This document shows, piece after piece, positions 1-11,430 of a stretch of 64,000 nt of DNA. The DNA is from Kryptolebias marmoratus (Eukaryota; Chordata; Actinopteri; Cyprinodontiformes; Rivulidae), in NCBI RefSeq assembly GCF_001649575.2, contig NC_051444.1, positions 18,665,431 through 18,729,430 on the forward strand, written 5' to 3'. The translations under genes were made by a program, and so were the position numbers. Every line of letters begins with the position of its first letter. The stretch's first letter is position 1. The notes under the pieces are model-generated. The model was given only the letters and a program-made list of their open reading frames with translations, made no database searches and had not been told where the DNA came from.

Positions 1-592
1 ACGAGCCATTTTGCCGCCGTTGCTCCGTCGCAAACACGGACTCTTGGTTGATACTTTCTGCTGCTGCACCTTTTTTATTTTCGCCAAATATTCTCTTCAA
101 AGCGGACTTCATTGACGCAAACGTTACATCTGAGCATGCTGTTAGAGCCAGCTGCCTGTCCGTCACATCCAAACACGCGGTGTCCAAAAGCTTAAAAGCC
201 AAAACTGCGTCGGGCAGCTCCATGTTGCATTTTTTCATACGTGCGTAACGCTGCTCGAAGTCAATAATATAGTCCGCCATCGACACGTTCGCTTCTTTCA
301 TGATCCGGTCAAAAGCCGTGTACGCTTCATAAACTCTGTCTTTTTCCTCTTTTAGGAACAAATCATCTAGTTTCGCTAACAATGTGGTCATTCCAGTGTC
401 TTTATTTAAATCGTCTACCGGTATTTCCATCGCCGTGTCCCGCGCTCTTCCTCCCAATGCCAGGGCGACAGCAAGCGCTTGCTTTTTCTTCTCCAAATCA
501 GTAACTCTTGTCCAAATATTGACTTCATTCTTCCAGCTTTCGTATGGCTTTCCTTCTTCAAACGCTGGGGGAACTCTGTAGTTACTAACCAT
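1..592 (-). CDS. gag-like ORF of an LTR retrotransposon, 5' part
   Basis: Reading the minus strand from the ATG at 592-590, the frame stays open for 197 codons to the window edge, so it is truncated by the window and not by a stop. The protein starts MVSNYRVPPAF and contains GKPYESWKNEV, LEKKKQALAVAL, DYIIDFEQRYARM and ELPDAVLAFKLLDTA. It is a soluble, charged, helix-rich protein of the kind found as capsid (gag) domains of LTR retrotransposons. It lies directly behind a tRNA primer-binding site and a candidate LTR, which supports the call independently of similarity. No CCHC knuckle, protease or reverse transcriptase falls inside the visible part, so the superfamily (copia-like or gypsy-like) is undecided. 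The intact frame suggests a young insertion. It sits in the mef2 gene in the same orientation. Confidence 0.72.
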   Translation of the reverse strand, partial: MVSNYRVPPAFEEGKPYESWKNEVNIWTRVTDLEKKKQALAVALALGGRARDTAMEIPVDDLNKDTGMTTLLAKLDDLFLKEEKDRVYEAYTAFDRIMKEANVSMADYIIDFEQRYARMKKCNMELPDAVLAFKLLDTACLDVTDRQLALTACSDVTFASMKSALKRIFGENKKGAAAESINQESVFATEQRRQNGS

Positions 593-604
593 CCTCTGCT
601 ACCA
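587..604 (-). other. primer-binding site matching initiator Met tRNA
   Basis: The minus strand reads TGGTAGCAGAGGATGGTT, which is the exact complement of the last 18 bases (with CCA) of vertebrate initiator methionine tRNA. It lies one base after the end of the candidate LTR, the standard position for minus-strand DNA priming. The gag-like ATG lies inside this site. Confidence 0.8.
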
Positions 605-605
605 A

Positions 606-769
606 TGTTGGTCAGAAAGAATTACTCCACTTTGTTCGCTTTAGCAGCTTTATTCCGCCATGCACAACTACAACTGAATCACTTCCACCGCCCCCACCCA
701 CGAGGTAAAAAGGACATCACAGTGCCCCCTAGTGGACTGGTGTACAATATAACCAAAAGAACTGTAACA
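606..769 (-). mobile_element. candidate short 5' LTR (164 bp)
   Basis: On the minus strand this segment begins TGTTACAG and ends CCAACA, giving TGTT...AACA ends as expected for an LTR. It contains GGAATAAAGC, a plausible polyadenylation signal, about 40 bases from its 3' end, and it abuts the primer-binding site. The outer end at 769 is inferred only from the TGTT motif. The 3' LTR is outside the window, so the boundary cannot be verified. Confidence 0.55.
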
Positions 770-1480
770 AGCTGTACACACACTGTTCATCCAGACACAG
801 ATCAGGTCCCACCACCTGACCTGATCTGTGAGAAAAAACACAAAACTCACTTTTAGGGAATTATTCTACGGATGCAGCTGATCATATGCATGCATGTTGA
901 AACCAGCAGGCGGCTGCCTTCATGCAGGATTCTGTTGAGTGTGTTGTGTTTTATTGGTTGCAGGTCAGCTAAAACTGCGGCGCAGGACATTTTTGCGTTT
1001 ACGGTGTTTAAAGAATGGGGGCCGCAAGTGGTGCAGACCAACTCAGAATGTGGTCAGGACAATAACTCCCACTAGGGACAGATCTGAGGAGGCCTTATGG
1101 GCCGAATTAATCCTGCTCCAGAGCTCTGCGATGTTCTTGTTGGGAAACAAAAAACAAAAACTGTTTGGCAGTAATCCACGTCCTACACTCCTCAACCAGG
1201 TGGGCGCCTTACAAAAATTGTGTTTTTTGTTATATTTCATCATGCGATGCTTTGAGCATTGTAAGAATAATGCTTCCTTTGTGCTGAAAATGGCTGCGAT
1301 TATGAATGCTGAGCACATGTCAGGTCAAATTATTTTAATTTCCTCTATTTTTTTATGAGGAAAATATGTTCTGGGTGAAAATTTTCGAGCTACAAATCGC
1401 CTGTTCAAAGAAACGACATCTGACGAAGTTCAGGTGTTTTTGGGTGTGTTTCTGTGGAAAGCTTATGAACAGTTACTATG
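770..1480. other. mef2 intronic DNA, no gene seen
   Basis: No coding exon, RNA gene or clear regulatory motif is recognised here. It lies within what should be mef2 intron 2 (minus strand), between the LTR element and a palindromic repeat. Confidence 0.4.
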
Positions 1481-1963
1481 TTACCTGTTGTAGATAGCTC
1501 TTTGAGCAGCTTCAGATTGGAGAAACAGAGGTTAATTCTGACCAGACTGACAAGCTAATGGCTAGTCCAGGCGGGGCCAAGACCAAAGTGGATTTCAGAG
1601 TTTTTAAAGTAACTCCCGTCTCAAAGATTTCACAACAAATCGTAAAACTTCTTTTAAAACATTTTAAATCATTCATTTTATACAGAAGTGCCCCACAGGC
1701 GCCACAGGAAGCTGCTGACACTTAATGCACTTGCATAAAACCACAGATCTCTATGTGAATAACTGTACAATGCAACATTCCTGAAATGTTAAGGTTTATA
1801 AAATAGCCTTCGCATGAACCGCTTTGACTTTTTAAAGACCAGAGTTATTTTAAGAAAGCAGGTCTTGACCTCACTCGGACTTGCCGTTAGCTCGTCAGTC
1901 CGGTCAGATTTATATTCCTCTTTGAACAGAAGCACTTCAAAGAGCCATCTACCACAGTTAAGG
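1481..1963. repeat. fold-back (MITE-like) repeat, family A copy 1
   Basis: The two ends are long imperfect inverted repeats. The left arm (about 1481-1585, TTACCTGTTGTAGATAGCTC at its start) matches the reverse complement of the right arm (about 1875-1963) over roughly 90-100 bases. Shared blocks include CTGACCAGACTGACAAGCTAA and its right-arm counterpart. A second copy with the same ends and internal blocks is at about 44758-45233. No ORF is seen, so it is probably a non-autonomous DNA transposon. Confidence 0.65.
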
Positions 1964-3050
1964 TATTAATTGTTCATAAAATATAGTATAAAAGATATTC
2001 AGTATCATCTGAACATGATTTTAAGATAACTTTTTATTTTCCCCGGCGTACAGTTATGCTGTTGTAATATATTTTGCATAACTGTGTGATGAACTGAAAA
2101 AGTTGACCATAAAGCTAAAAAGAGCTGATGTGCCTGACAGATAAAAGAAAACCACAAGATGACTTCCTAAAATAGAGCACAGAAGCTAAATATACGACAG
2201 GCTCCAGTGACAGCACACGCCAGACAACTGAAGTAGTGTCTATCTAAAGAAAAAAAAAAAAAAGCTGTGGCTAACACGTCCAAACATCAAATGTAAACGT
2301 CATCCCAGATATTTATTTTCCAGCCACATCCCTATTTCCAGCGCCTGCGCCCTCCTCCCAGACAGGCTGGTATTTGTTGTGCTGCTGGTGCTGATATATA
2401 TAGAGGAGACAGACAGCCAGGGATTCCAGCGGGCAGCGGTGTGGCCGCGCTCGGAGATGCAAGGAGAGAAGGCCGCTGTGTGTCCCTGCTTCTGACCCAC
2501 CCTGCTAATGACAGGGTGCTGTCCGAACCCGGCTAAACCAAAATTACTGCCCTCGCCAGCTGGGAGCACTGCGTTCTCACAAGTAAAAGGGTTAGAAGAT
2601 GCTTCAGGAGCTCTAGATCAGAACAGGAGGCGGTCTTCAGTAGGTTCCCTTAATCGGAATTAGAGGATGAGAGACGAGAGATTTTGTATCTGAAATGTAG
2701 TTTCTGCTCAGCTCTTCGGAAAAACTCGAACCGTGGCCGCAGCAGAGTCTGTTCAGCTGTGGATGGGAAAAGTTTATGGACTCAGTTACTAAAAAAGTAA
2801 GTTTATTCTGAAATCGTTTTGGCTCCTGGGTTAACCTTTCAGCGCGCGTCCAGAAACTGTTCAGAAACTCCACATCGTCAAGTTGAAACACCGAAACAAA
2901 CAGTGGAACCATTTTCTAACCTTAAAAGATTTGAGGAACTCATACACTACTGCAGCCTTATCTACATAGATAATTTGTACATTTTTTTTTTAAATCTGTG
3001 CAGAAAACAAAAGACATAAGTACAAGATATTACTGTAAGGAGACACTGAC
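1964..3050. other. mef2 intron 2, 5' end; no other gene seen
   Basis: This is intronic sequence downstream (minus strand) of the first mef2 coding exon. The intron opens with the donor GTCAGTG at 3050-3044. The next MEF2 exon (rest of the MADS box and MEF2 domain) was not found here and must be beyond the left edge. A run of A at 2249-2263 is the only simple repeat noted. Confidence 0.5.
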
Positions 3051-3104
3051 CTGTCGGTTCCTCTCATCTAAAATCCGGGTGATCTGAATCTTCTTCCTCC
3101 CCAT
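3051..3104 (-). CDS. mef2: MEF2 transcription factor, first coding exon
   Basis: The exon encodes MGRKKIQITRILDERNRQ, the invariant start of the MADS box of myocyte enhancer factor 2 proteins. MEF2 factors bind A/T-rich sites as dimers and drive muscle, heart and neuronal genes. The exon is 54 coding bases and ends at Gln18 with donor GTCAGTG, exactly where vertebrate MEF2 genes split the MADS box. It is preceded by 137 bases of 5' UTR in the same exon, with a pyrimidine-rich acceptor ending CTCTCTTTCAG before 3241. ILDERN differs from the IMDERN that I recall for most MEF2A and MEF2C proteins and is closer to MEF2B, so a mef2a-like or mef2b-like paralogue is possible; 18 residues cannot settle it. 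The remaining exons are outside the window. Confidence 0.9.
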
Positions 3105-3241
3105 TGCCAAGACAAAAGTCCTCCGAACAGACGAAGAGGAATATCAGTGGGCTCAAAGTATGGAGGAGTTCAAGAGGCAATCCTTAACACATACTCGCAC
3201 CGCCAGCTGCTGTTGCTCCGGCATCAACTCGCCATGGCTCA
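3105..3241 (-). other. mef2: mef2 5' UTR with two upstream ORFs
   Basis: This is the untranslated part of the first coding exon. It holds two upstream ATGs that overlap each other. uORF1 at 3235-3224 encodes Met-Ala-Ser-stop. Its TGA shares its last base with the ATG of uORF2 (3224-3153), which encodes 23 residues beginning MPEQQQLAVR. Both end before the MEF2 start at 3104, so reinitiation or leaky scanning would be needed for MEF2 translation. The acceptor is CTTTCAG at 3248-3242. Confidence 0.65.
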
Positions 3242-6200
3242 CTGAAAGAGAGACAGAGAGCGAGTCGGTTCAATCAGCCGTCACAGAGTGACTCAGAGTT
3301 AACAGCACATCCACCACATGTTCAACATCTAACATGGTCAAACGCTCTTCCACATTACAGCATGAGTTCAGAAGGACGCCAGCGAACGGAGTCATGGATT
3401 CAGCACATTTAACTCACAGCAAATTTACAAAGCAGTAGGTGACTTTAGGAAACCTAATTCTGCTAATCAACTAACTGGTTAACAGTCGTACAGCTAAATG
3501 AAGAATGTCAGGGACGCAAATGTGTGAACAGGTTTGAAATTAGGGTCCATTCCTGCAACAAGTCTTTAAATTTACAGATAATAAATTCTGTCTTCACAAC
3601 AAGTTTCTCTGCCTTGTTAGGAATAAAAAAAGACATCAGCTTGTTTTCTTCCTCCTGATGAGCCTGCATGTGTGACTGAGCACACAAAACCAAAGCCAAA
3701 ACCTGCTTTTTTATTTAGACAGAATGGCAGTAAACGCACCAGACAAGCGAGACGCATGAGCATGCAGACCGAGAAGTACAGAGTCGGCAGAAATCCGCTC
3801 GTCTTCGTGGCTCAGAGCTCTCCTCCTGCCCACCTGCCTCGCCGTGTCCCTCCTCTCTTCAGCCTCGGTGTTTCTGAGCTCTGCCTCCCCTCTACCCCCA
3901 GAGCTCTTTAGCACTTTTCCTAATCTCATCAGAACTGGGAGGAGGCAGAGGTCCAGGCTTTAATCTAACCCACTCTGGACTTCGGCAGCATGCGGAGCCC
4001 AGACCTTAAACTCCTCACGCAGGAGAAACAGGAACTAATGTCATCTTCTTCCATCATATGAGTATTACTGACCCCTTTTGCTGATTTACAGGACATTTAT
4101 CTTCTATAGAAAATAATACATTAGAGTGCCAGTCATTTAAACAACACAAAAAGGAAAGAAAAATAAACCAAATTGAACAGAAAATCCCATGTTAATTAAA
4201 ATGCATCTAGAGCTTATCTGCTATTTCCCCCAAAGATATTCTTAACCCGTGAGCTGACATTTCATTTTGTGCGTTTTTGTCCTGTATGTATTTTTTTTTT
4301 ACCCATACACATAATCCCAATTTGCTTCGCGCGAGCCCGTATGTTATTGTTCCACCTCGGCCACATCCATCCCAGCTGGACCTGGAACGTCAGGTCGCTG
4401 CTACAGACAAAGACTCCTTGCACGTTTGGGATTTAAAGGTCACAAGGATTTATCCCCGTTACAATCTGGATGATTTGATAGCAAGACCAAAATATTCTGA
4501 AGGAGAAGAGAGGGAGGAAAACATCCCCTCCATCACGCTCCTATCTGCAAACACTGCAGCATTTCTTTCTGCTCCGCTCGGATGGAAGATGCTTTAGTTT
4601 ATTTTGTAAATCCAGCGTGAAGCCACTCTGGTCAATACTGTAGTTCTTGACATACAAAAAGGTCTTTCTCTAAGGAGGTAATAATTGAATTCTTGTGTTG
4701 TTACAGCGATCTGCTAAGTCATCAGGCTTCAGCAATAACAGGTTTAATTTGATAAATGGACGCTCACGACATTCAAAGAATCAGAGCTTCTCCCTTGGAT
4801 AGAGAGATCGCTGCGAGGCTTAAAACCCAGCTGATGTTCCTCGTGTCACATCTAGTGTAGTGTGTGTTTTCCATACAGGACATTAGAGCGCACGCTTACA
4901 GCTCAGCATCTGGTCACAAATCAGGCAAAACGTCTGTGGGAGTCTCAGCAATTCATAATTCTGCCAAAAGTGACAAAAAGGCAGCCGATCGAGATCAGAG
5001 CAAACCGGAGCAGAGTGTTAAACAGGCGGCGCTGGGATTTTACCAAATGACACACACAACTTGTTTTAACACAAACCATAAGCATCGACACCGATCAGCT
5101 GCTCAGGCGCTGAAAGGTCTGAATGCAGTCCTGTTTCATTTTTACTACATTCAAGTGTGTCATTTATTTAAAGGCTGAGGATCAGACGACTAACAATCCA
5201 CTATGAGTCAGTGAAGCCTGACAATTTGGATGAATGGATGAATGAATGAACGAACAAAAGGACAGATGGACGTAGACTATTGCCTAATACTGGAATAAAT
5301 GTTAAATCTTTGATGTTTATACAATTTTCGTTTTTACTTGGTGAGTCCATCTTTGAGGGGCCGATATTTTTGATTTTCCTACTTTAATAACTTTTATTTT
5401 TGAAAGAGGCCTTTTTAATGTAGGAACTAGAACTATGACACATCCCACTCAGGTTTAAAATCTCTTACTGTAGTGATAATCTGAACATTTTGGGGATTTT
5501 TCTGTGTAAAAATTCGACTGAAATGAAACTGAAACAAAACACTTTATTTTTGCTGTTTTGTTCACATCAAACTCAACTAAAAAGGAATTAATGTGTCTCA
5601 CCTGAGTCACCAAAATGGACGACTGAGACGGATGCTCATTTTAGTGTTGAACATTATTATTATTTAACAACCAGAAGATAAGAGTTTTGAAAATAAAAAT
5701 ACACAAAGTTGGTTGCACAGAAAGTCTAATATTACCAGTTTAAAGAACAATTTTTTTTTTTTAAGAAATCAAATTTGTGTGGTTTGTTAGTACAGAACTG
5801 ATGCTTTTGCTCTACCAGCTTTTATTTATGGTTTATTGAAGGTTTGAATGAGTAAATATCCTGAAGGTAGGTGCAGTTCATGTTTGGGGGGGAATTTTTG
5901 CCAAGTTGTTTTTGGTTTTCCGTTAACATTTATCGTGAAAACAAATAAACAAAAATGTCACAAAATAACTGTGAAATCTGTTTAATTTTTCATTTGCAGA
6001 GAAGGACTTTTACACCATAGATGTGTTGTGGATATTTATGCTCCTCTGTTCGAGTGACATGAACCTTTCTGCAGCTGGTTTTCAGAAAGAAAAGCAGATG
6101 TCCGTACTGACACCGACATCGTGTTACTGACTTAAGTTTTGTTTAAAAACTGAACCTTGAATTCTGAAGAAAACAAAAATTAATAACACAAAACAGTAAA

Positions 6201-9060
6201 TTTATGTCTGAGGCTGCCCAATCTGTGAACCAACAAAGAAGCGTGTTCCTCAACTCTTGCTCAGCTGCTTCCAGACAAACGACCCTGATCGATACAGATG
6301 TAATTTGTTCCTGTGGCAGGAACAGTATCTGGATGATGCGAAAATCAATACAACACCCTGGGAGAAGAGAACGAGCGCTCACACACTGTCCATATCTTAT
6401 AAACAAGATGCTACAAAGTTATTAAATCCACCTTATCAAACACAATGAGTAGCTGAAGTAAAAATCTGGCCTTTATAGTGTCTATGTTGTGTGTTTTATG
6501 CTGTAATAAATGAAATTCTTTGGTGAAACAAACTATACGTGTCAACTGAGGTTCTTTGAATTTGAGCTTAATTTGTGGTTTAGGAGAGTAAAAGCATCTA
6601 CTGCACATCTCAGTGTTTAAAACAATAAAAAAATAAATAAAATGAGTCTAGCAGTTCTGTTGTTTCCTATAATGACCTCGCTGTTTTCAAAGTGAGACCA
6701 CCCGTATGGACCTTTTACAGGAAGCACTAAACGCCGGAGCGAACCTCACAGCCAAACTCCCTCTTTTTATATCAGCTGTGAAATCCAACTCCTGTGAACT
6801 TTTAAGGACTGTGACTGGACCTTATTTGAGTGTGAAACACACTTCTCCAAGGGTTGGTTGTGCAGGAGTTTAAATCAGTTTATGGCCCCGTTTACGCTAG
6901 AATGATTTCTGGAAATGTTAGTGTTTGTTTCTACATGGATACGGCTGTGCTCATCAAATCCGCTGTAGTTTTGCCAGACAGGGTTGCCAGACAGGAAATG
7001 ACGAACTATCATCCTGTCACTTTAAAATGATTGTATTTTGAAGCAAACTGTCACATGTGAGGTGCGCTTTCTCGGAAGAGGGAGGTTGTACGATTAGTGT
7101 CGTGATTGGTGAACATGTGCTCAGAAAAGGAGGGGGACTTGACCCTAAAACTATCTCATAAAAAATAGTAATTATCGTTTATCTGGTATCACTGATGCCG
7201 GCCTTTCAACGAGGCGTGCATGCAGTCTGGAGCATGTAAACGGTTACATCCAAAATGGTGGATACAGGGATGTTTGTTGTGACCGACAGTGAGGTTGGAT
7301 TGCTGCTACATGTTGAAATAAGTGAGTAACATAAACAGCACTCTGCTGGTTACTATTATAGTTTATTTACTTGTACATGCACAGAACAGCTATTGACCGC
7401 AGCCGTCTGTGGTGCACATGGGGCGATTTTAGACATTACGGCTTCCTTTAAAATGCAAACACGAGTGTCCATAAATCTCCACTCTGAGTTCAGAACATTT
7501 CAGTTTCAGAGGAACAAAAAAAAAACCATATATTGACTCAAACATAGATTAGTGAAAACAGCCTCTCAGCCACCAGAATGGCACGATCTCCTTAGCTCTT
7601 TTATTTAACACAGCAAGGGTTTCCATCTTGCATTTTCCTAAACGGTGTGTGCTGACTGCACATCATGTGTGCGAGAACTGATCATCGCGAGCAGAAGAAG
7701 AAGCAAAAAACACACAAATATAATAAAATAAAGTCTAGCAGGCCTCAAATCTGCAGCTTGTCTGTCCTCTGTTTTTTTGGGTTGTGCTTATATTTCTTAG
7801 GAAGAAAAGCATGTCACTGTCACAGCGACTTATTAAAGTTGGAGGCTCTTCTACTTCTCCAAAGCACGGCGGTGTCACAATTCGTGGTTCAAATTGGTGC
7901 GATGACAACATCTCCCTGGCATGTTGTTTTGTTTAGGGCTGCATCCATGTGACACAACCATTAATAACGAAATGAGTAAAGCTCTCCACGCAGCTAACTT
8001 CCTGTTTACCACATCGCTTCCTGTGTTGTGATTTTTTAAAACATCGCCGTCCGGCACTAAAATCATTGGTCCAGGAGCAACATCTCACCCACTAACCACC
8101 AATAACATTTCCTGTTCAACTAAGCATGAATGTTTCACTGCGTTCAGGCTCACCTACCCTGAGTGGAGAAAAAAAATAAACATCCAACAGACAAACCAAC
8201 CAAAATGCAAAAAATAAACGTATGACTTTGAAGCTTCACTAATAATGACTCATATTATGCGAGTAAAAACAACTTTGGTGTGTGAATCCACAAAAACATG
8301 GAATTAAACTCTGCAAGTGACGAATCGGACTGAGAACCAGAGAACGGCACGACAGGCAGATATCTCACCTGTCACTCAGGAACTAATATAATTAATTTTG
8401 ACAAAGTCATTAAATAATGCTGTCTTCACAGTTGCTAGGGGACAGATTAGCTGCAGACACCAGATTATTTTTATACAGACCACAATGCCGGGAACTTTAA
8501 CGTGACTCACTTTAAAAGGAAAATAGGAACCACACTAAATGTCTATTTAAGTCAGGGTTTTTAATTTGGGCTGTTTTCTATTTCATGCTACAGTACAGTA
8601 AGGTACAAGATGGTACAGTTCTCCTTAGTGTCCACAGTAGGCAGGGTTTTCTCCACAAGGGTGAGATCAGCTGTTTGTAGCTGCAGCACAGTGATCAGCT
8701 GTAGAAACTCAGATACCAAACCAGATGCTTTTAGCCACACTAACAGGTGGAGCACAAAGGAGTATTCATTTAATGATTATGACACCAAATGAGGTTGCAT
8801 CATGCTTTTAGTCCAGAATGATTTCAGTACATTTTGGGAGCAACCCTAACCACGCAGCGCTAAAGGGTTTGGATCCAGTTAGCATTGGAAAAATTATTAA
8901 GCTGTAAAATCATTCATAACAAACACGCTCATTTGTCATGCAAACAAATGAGATATCTGTGTTTTAGACTGTTGTATGTTGGTATGTGCTTCAGTGTTTT
9001 TTCATTTCTACAGGTAATGACTTTTTAGTATTAACTAGTGGACTGCAGTGTTTCTATGTA
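3242..9060. other. mef2 intron 1, 3' portion
   Basis: AT-rich sequence with scattered stop codons on all frames. No exon or RNA gene is recognised. Short simple-sequence tracts occur, for example (AATG)-like units near 5231-5250. Several moderately GC-richer islands could be regulatory, but no specific element can be supported by eye. Confidence 0.4.
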
Positions 9061-9790
9061 CAGTGGGTTCTTAAGGTATTCACACCTTTTGGTATTCTTT
9101 CTATTTTGTTGCCTTCCAACCTGGAATTTGACTTTTTTTTATTTGATTATAAGTAATGGACCTACACAAAACACTCCAGATTACCAAAGTTAAATGGGGG
9201 GGGGGGGGGGCGTTNGGGGGCTTCTTTGAAGTAGTTCTAAAAAGTATAAAATGGAAAAAATTGTGTATGCATATGTATTCATCCTCCCAAGGTCAGTAAC
9301 GAGTAGCGCCACCTTTTGTAGCAGTTTCAGTAGCAAGTCTTTTCAGGGTCATCGTGTAATCTGCCAATTCTTCATGAAAAACTGCTCCAGGCTCTTCAGG
9401 TTGGATGGATGCTGCTCGTGTCCAGCAGTCTTTAAATCACACCAGAGATTCTCAGTTTGACTGGGCCATTCCAGGACATTTACCTGTGTCTCTCTAAGCC
9501 CCTGGAGAGTTGCTTCAGCAGTGAGTTTAGGATCGTTGTCCTGCTGGAAGGTGATCCTCTGTCCCAGTCTCAAATCTTTGGAAGACTCAAATAAGTCTTC
9601 CTCGAGACTGTCTCTTTATTTTGCACCTGACCTTGTCTCTTGATGGTCAAGTTCAATACTCATCTGAGCACAGCACCTTCTTCCACATGTTTGGAGAGTC
9701 CCCAATATGTCTTTGGGAACCTCAAACAATCTGCCTTATTTTTTTTCTTTAATCAGTGGCTACTTGATGGTTGGAGCTAAGAAAAAAACA
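9061..9790 (-). mobile_element. decayed Tc1-like DNA transposon
   Basis: The minus strand encodes pieces of a Tc1/mariner transposase (DDE family). At about 9574-9349 the protein reads FQQDNDPKLTA, VNVLEWPSQ, ENLWCDLK and SNLKSLEQF, the end of the catalytic domain including the Asp of DND. The usual SPDLNPI block is deleted. About 9700-9670 encodes MWKKVLCSDE, matching the WKKVLWSDE catalytic block further upstream in the protein. The sequence between these two blocks is deleted and frameshifted. The right transposon end (in transposase orientation) is CAGTGGGTTCTTAAGG at 9061, next to a TA dinucleotide, the normal Tc1 target site. The other terminal repeat was not found. It is non-functional. 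Confidence 0.8.
9195..9215. repeat. G homopolymer with an undetermined base
   Basis: A run of 16 G is followed by CGTT, one N (9215) and more G, inside the Tc1-like remnant. Base counts here are unreliable. Confidence 0.85.
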
Positions 9791-9999
9791 TACAAAGACC
9801 CGTAAACATACTCACCAACAGAGCTGTGCAGTGACAAAACGAGAGGGTCCTCCCAAAGCTATAAGAACAAAGACAACCTTCCTGTCTGAAAACACCTGGG
9901 AGATTTGAGTCAGTGTCAGAGAAGCCTCACATGGTGATGCCCCTCTGACACCGGATTTTTGAGCCCCCACTTGAAATGTGTCCTTTAGCTTTTTCCTCA

Positions 10000-11430
10000 A
10001 AGACAGTTCAAACATCATGAGCGCTAATTACCAGTCCTCCCTTTGACGATTTCTTATGTAAAGAATAAACAAACCCAGAGCCGAGGAGGGTTACCCGAGT
10101 TGAAATCAGTGCAAAGTGGCACAGAGCAATAGGCAACCCTTTCATCCCCCTCTGCTCATTAAAGACCCTGGATCCCATCTCTAATTGGGATGGCCCGACC
10201 ACGACCTCCGCACCACTCACTCCAACAGTGAATCAATAGAGCTTAAAGCTGTTGCTCCACAGCACACACCGCTAGTTAACCACCCCCCTCCACCCCAAGC
10301 CTCCTGCGGCCAACAGAAGAAAGACATCATTGTCTCCAATATGAGTGAAACAGAACACAGTTTTGTTCCAGGGAATTATGGAGCTGATCCTGGCTGCCGG
10401 TGCAGAAACAGTCATGGTGAGATTCATATTAGTTTTTGAGAAGATGAAAGAGCTCCACTTTCTTTGCTGTTTGCTGAACAGTTAGAAACCGATGACTGAG
10501 ATTGCATTTCTTATTTGCAGCTTCACCTTCCTTCCAGCTAAGCTCATCTTCTTCCTTTGGGTCAGTCTTGTCGTCCTTCCTCCTTCTAGTGGCTTATTTG
10601 CATCATATCCATCAGAGAAGAATGGGGGAAAACAAGTTCCTTTGCTCAAGGCATAATGACGTGAGTTGATAGAAGAGTGTTTTTTTTTTTTTCACCCCCT
10701 CAGCAACCCTGGACATTCTTTGAAGTTCTCATAAAGCTCCTGGCAAAACTTAAAGATGGTAAACAGGCAGTTTCTGTGGGGTGGTCCTGCTCCCTTGGGG
10801 GAGAGGAGTAAAATCCAGCTTGTTTAATGGCTGCAGTGTTTTAACACGTTCTTGTTTATCGTACTCTCCTCCCCGCACGCGCAGCTACTAATCTGCTTTG
10901 ATGTGAGGAAGGCGAAAGACAATTTACGTTAACTACGACGGCATTGGAGCAACGTAAAGGAAACGACAATGAAATTATCTTTTTTCTTATGCAAATGACA
11001 CTCTGCCACATCGCAGAACACACGACCAGCAGCAGCAAATAAGTCTCATTGTAAAACGCTGCAAACAAAACCAATTAAAGCTCGCTGAGTTTCTTTCTTT
11101 CCTGTGGCTGAGCAGGACAAGAGCACGTCTTTCATATTAAAGTCAGGAGGAAGAAACGAAGTGAAGATTTCTTTCTTTTTTTTTTGCTGGGCACTGCGGG
11201 AGCACGCACAGTGATTAATACATCACACACTGTCAGGCTGCCTGAGTAGTGGCCTCCGCTGTTTTGCAGGTCACTAAGCTGATGAGCTTTTTTGCCCAAA
11301 GTATAATAATTAAACTCATTTCTCTCCACCAGAAGCGCTGCCTTTTACCGCCAGGCTGAAAGCCGGGCAGATTAGGCGGCTTGAACTTTAAATCATCAGA
11401 TGTGATGGCCTTCCTGTTGGAAAACAAGGT
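10000..11430. promoter_or_regulatory. candidate noncoding regulatory cluster in mef2 intron 1
   Basis: A long stretch free of recognisable repeats contains homeodomain-type cores (GCTAATTACC at 10022, TCTAATTGGG near 10181), an octamer-like ATGCAAAT near 10989, and several balanced-composition blocks. Developmental transcription factor genes such as MEF2 often carry intronic enhancers. This is inferred from composition only. Confidence 0.25.

Noticed and set aside
9195..9215. Long G run as a possible G-quadruplex signal
   Set aside because: It is a homopolymer with an adjacent N inside a decayed transposon, so its length is unreliable and no promoter is near.
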